A model generated the notes under the pieces. That model was not told where the DNA came from. It searched no databases and saw nothing but the letters and a program-made list of their open reading frames with translations. A stretch of DNA of 64,000 nt from Protopterus annectens. Taxonomy: Eukaryota; Chordata; Ceratodontiformes; Protopteridae. Position numbers and translations under genes: made by a program. Positions 61,911 through 64,000 of this stretch are shown in pieces; the stretch's first letter is position 1, and each line of letters opens with the position of its first letter. The stretch spans positions 476,953,988 to 477,017,987 of the forward strand of contig NC_056738.1 in the NCBI RefSeq assembly GCF_019279795.1. Direction: 5' to 3'.

Positions 61911-63829
61911 TGTAGTTTGTAGCCCTCACACATCACCGTGTCCCCGGACCAGCGACACACATCCATACATTAGTACAACACCATGTTACTCATGGCCAGT
62001 ATACTGTACCTAGCTGTACAGCAACTGTGCAGACTACCCATGTACTGACAGGGTTCCATCATGTGTTATGCAATGCACTGATACCACTAATCCTAACCAG
62101 GTCGGCTGTACACATAACGGGGGCTCTGGGTGTTATACAGCTGTGACAGATAACTGTTGCTGTACACCAGGCAACACACCCATGTTTGGATGTGACATAC
62201 ATGTAACCACCATGGATATGTACATGCCCCACACACAGCACATATGTACATAGCATAGTTAATGCTGTTCTTCATGCAGACACGTGGCTACAGTGATTAC
62301 ACGCATGCACATGGAAGGTAGGTCCATGGCTGTTCAATGCTAACAGTACATAAGGTAGCAATGTTAACTGAGTTAACATTCCCACTGTACTGGTTACCCG
62401 TGACAACTATCACAGCATACAACAGTCCATGTGTCATGTATGTCACATGCTCACCAATTGCAATGCATACAAACACGGCTACATGACAGGAATGTAGGAC
62501 CTATACACATGTACATGTAGTGGTGTGCATTCATCTGCAATGTATGAGCAGTAGCTGATGTTTGCAGTTTATCTGTGTCTGACTACAACATGCAGTTGCA
62601 ATGCAGTCCCATCATTGACACCTGTATATGGTTAAATACTGACATAACGGTAAGATGTACATCAGGTATGGATGGGTGTGTGTACATAAAGTGGTGGGCC
62701 ACCTCTGCAGGTGGATGTTTGCTGGAGACAGCTCACAGGTGTGTCACACGCTGTGCTACCAAAACATGTGCAAACAGTAGGCTATGTTTCCGGTAATTGA
62801 AGGTGTACATATACAACCTACAAAGTGGTCAGAGTGTCACTGACTATAAAGCAGTTGACACCTGTAATACGTAAGTCCTCCTGTGTTCATATAGCAGCAC
62901 TCTTGCCAAAGGTAGCGTTGGTACACATTGTTATGCGGGCAATCCTGCTGCATGTCTGTCAGATGTATCAGAAGATAGCAGGTGTTTGTTTCACAGTACT
63001 GCCATGTGTGTTTGCCTGTGTGACCATATATGTCATGGATGTTGGGGAATACATCCAAATTGTTACCCACACCTGTACACTGTTGTAGAGATCTGTACAT
63101 ACTGCAGTGTAGATAGCAAGACATAGGCAGGGGTGGTGTGTGTATCACGCACGTCAGCTATCTGTATGTGCATGACATGTGGACTCCAGTGTGTGTATGT
63201 GTATGTATGTATGGCTGTCTGGTGCATGGAGTAGGGAGGTATGCTACCAATGCGAACTGATAGGGCCCCAACCCCTCAAGGTGATGCAACCTACTACCCT
63301 GTTTATGCTGTCAGTCTTATGCATTACTGAGTACCTGTACATGTCCATACTCTGTGTCGTGTCATGTGGGTGTACCGTACTGTAATGGTGATTAGCACAG
63401 AGGCAGGGCTCCTCACCTCAATGCTATCCAGTGTGTGTTATAGTGTCATTGACCCCATGAGTGTGGGCATGTTACTGTGTGTGTCTGTGTATGTGTGTGT
63501 TTACATACTGTGGTGTGACAGTGTTCTACTGCTACACAGTGAGTCCCCATGCTATCAACGGGCCCCCACCCTTGACATCAGCTAGACCACTGTGTAAAGC
63601 CCCCGCACCATGTAGCTGTACCTGTGAAGTCACCAGGTATGGATGTCCCATCTCTAGCCACCATAGCCTAGTACACAGCTCACATGCTCCTGGATCGTTA
63701 GGTGTGTAGAGATCTATGGAATGTCAGCCTTACTAACAGTGAGGTAGAGGCTATGTATAGCATGCTGGTATTGCCATCCATGCCTGTGAGTACTCCACAT
63801 GTACACATCTGTAACTGGACACACTGGTG
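61911..63829. other. No gene seen
   Basis: Spacer of the second giant element; frames of 60-100 codons show no domain. Confidence 0.35.
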
Positions 63830-64000
63830 GTTAATGGCACATGTATTTAGACCTTAAGGAGGGAAGCAGGGCATCCTTACCAACATGCTGTTACTGTTGT
63901 TACCAAGACACATACTGTGAACATAAAACAATGAATTCCAACCACAAACACTGTCACGCACTGGCACATGCAATGAGACCTTAAGGAGGGAAGCAAGGCA
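63830..64000 (+). repeat. 125-bp direct repeat, cut by window edge
   Basis: GGCACATGTATTTAGACCTT with AAGGAGGGAAGCAGGGCA (about 63835-63873) recurs as GGCACATGCAATGAGACCTT with AAGGAGGGAAGCAAGGCA (63963-64000). It may be the start of a tandem array continuing to the right. Confidence 0.7.

Larger units (their letters stand above)
52937..64000. mobile_element. Second giant Harbinger-like element, left part, continues past window
   Basis: The left end CCCCAGGATTCATGAAGTCT matches the terminal repeat at 5283. A subterminal hairpin follows. Inside are a decayed transposase of the same family, the paired TGTGTGAGCATGCCCAGT motif, a related tandem array and a tRNA-like module. The internal order differs from the first element: here the transposase is only 4.4 kb from the left end and the tandem array lies to its right. 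No right end was found, so whether all of 52937-64000 is one element is inferred. Confidence 0.6.

Overview
This is repeat-rich nuclear DNA from a vertebrate with a large genome. The evidence is Ty3/gypsy elements (one with a SCAN-like gag), a Penelope-like element with a GIY-YIG nuclease, several non-LTR (LINE) families, tRNA-headed SINEs, hAT elements and PIF/Harbinger elements. Together these suggest a lungfish, an amphibian or a non-teleost fish; the sequence alone cannot name the species. I found no host gene. Nearly every long open frame is a transposon protein, a relic of one, or low-complexity repeat.

Layout. 1-2609: 5' part of a Ty3/gypsy element on the minus strand (LTR, leader, gag, start of protease) running off the left edge. 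3340-4860: broken LINE reverse transcriptase, minus strand. 4935-41998: a Gmr1-like Ty3/gypsy element on the minus strand whose 3' LTR was hit twice. One insertion is a LINE (32944-37091). The other is a giant PIF/Harbinger-like transposon of 27,092 bp (5283-32374) with terminal inverted repeats and an apparent AAA duplication. The uninterrupted LTR copy at 41252-41998 shows the empty site.

The giant element holds a three-exon Myb/SANT-like gene with an open spliced frame (6466-8409). It also holds a second, broken Myb/SANT-like gene (12918-21177), split by a 5-kb hAT element with an exact 8-bp target duplication. A DDE transposase/nuclease lies on the other strand near the right end (29826-30978) and is nearly intact. 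The element also contains a LINE, tRNA-like modules, tandem arrays and subterminal palindromes. In known PIF/Harbinger elements the nuclease and a Myb-like partner act together: the Myb-like protein binds the DNA ends and brings in the nuclease.

42000-44095: Penelope-like element, apparently the host of the gypsy insertion. 44096-52936: AT-rich DNA with a small hAT-like MITE, a SINE with clear target duplications, LINE relics and a 39-bp minisatellite. 52937 to the right edge: a second, older Harbinger-like giant element. It shares with the first the left terminal repeat, a decayed transposase, a related tandem array and an unexplained paired motif.
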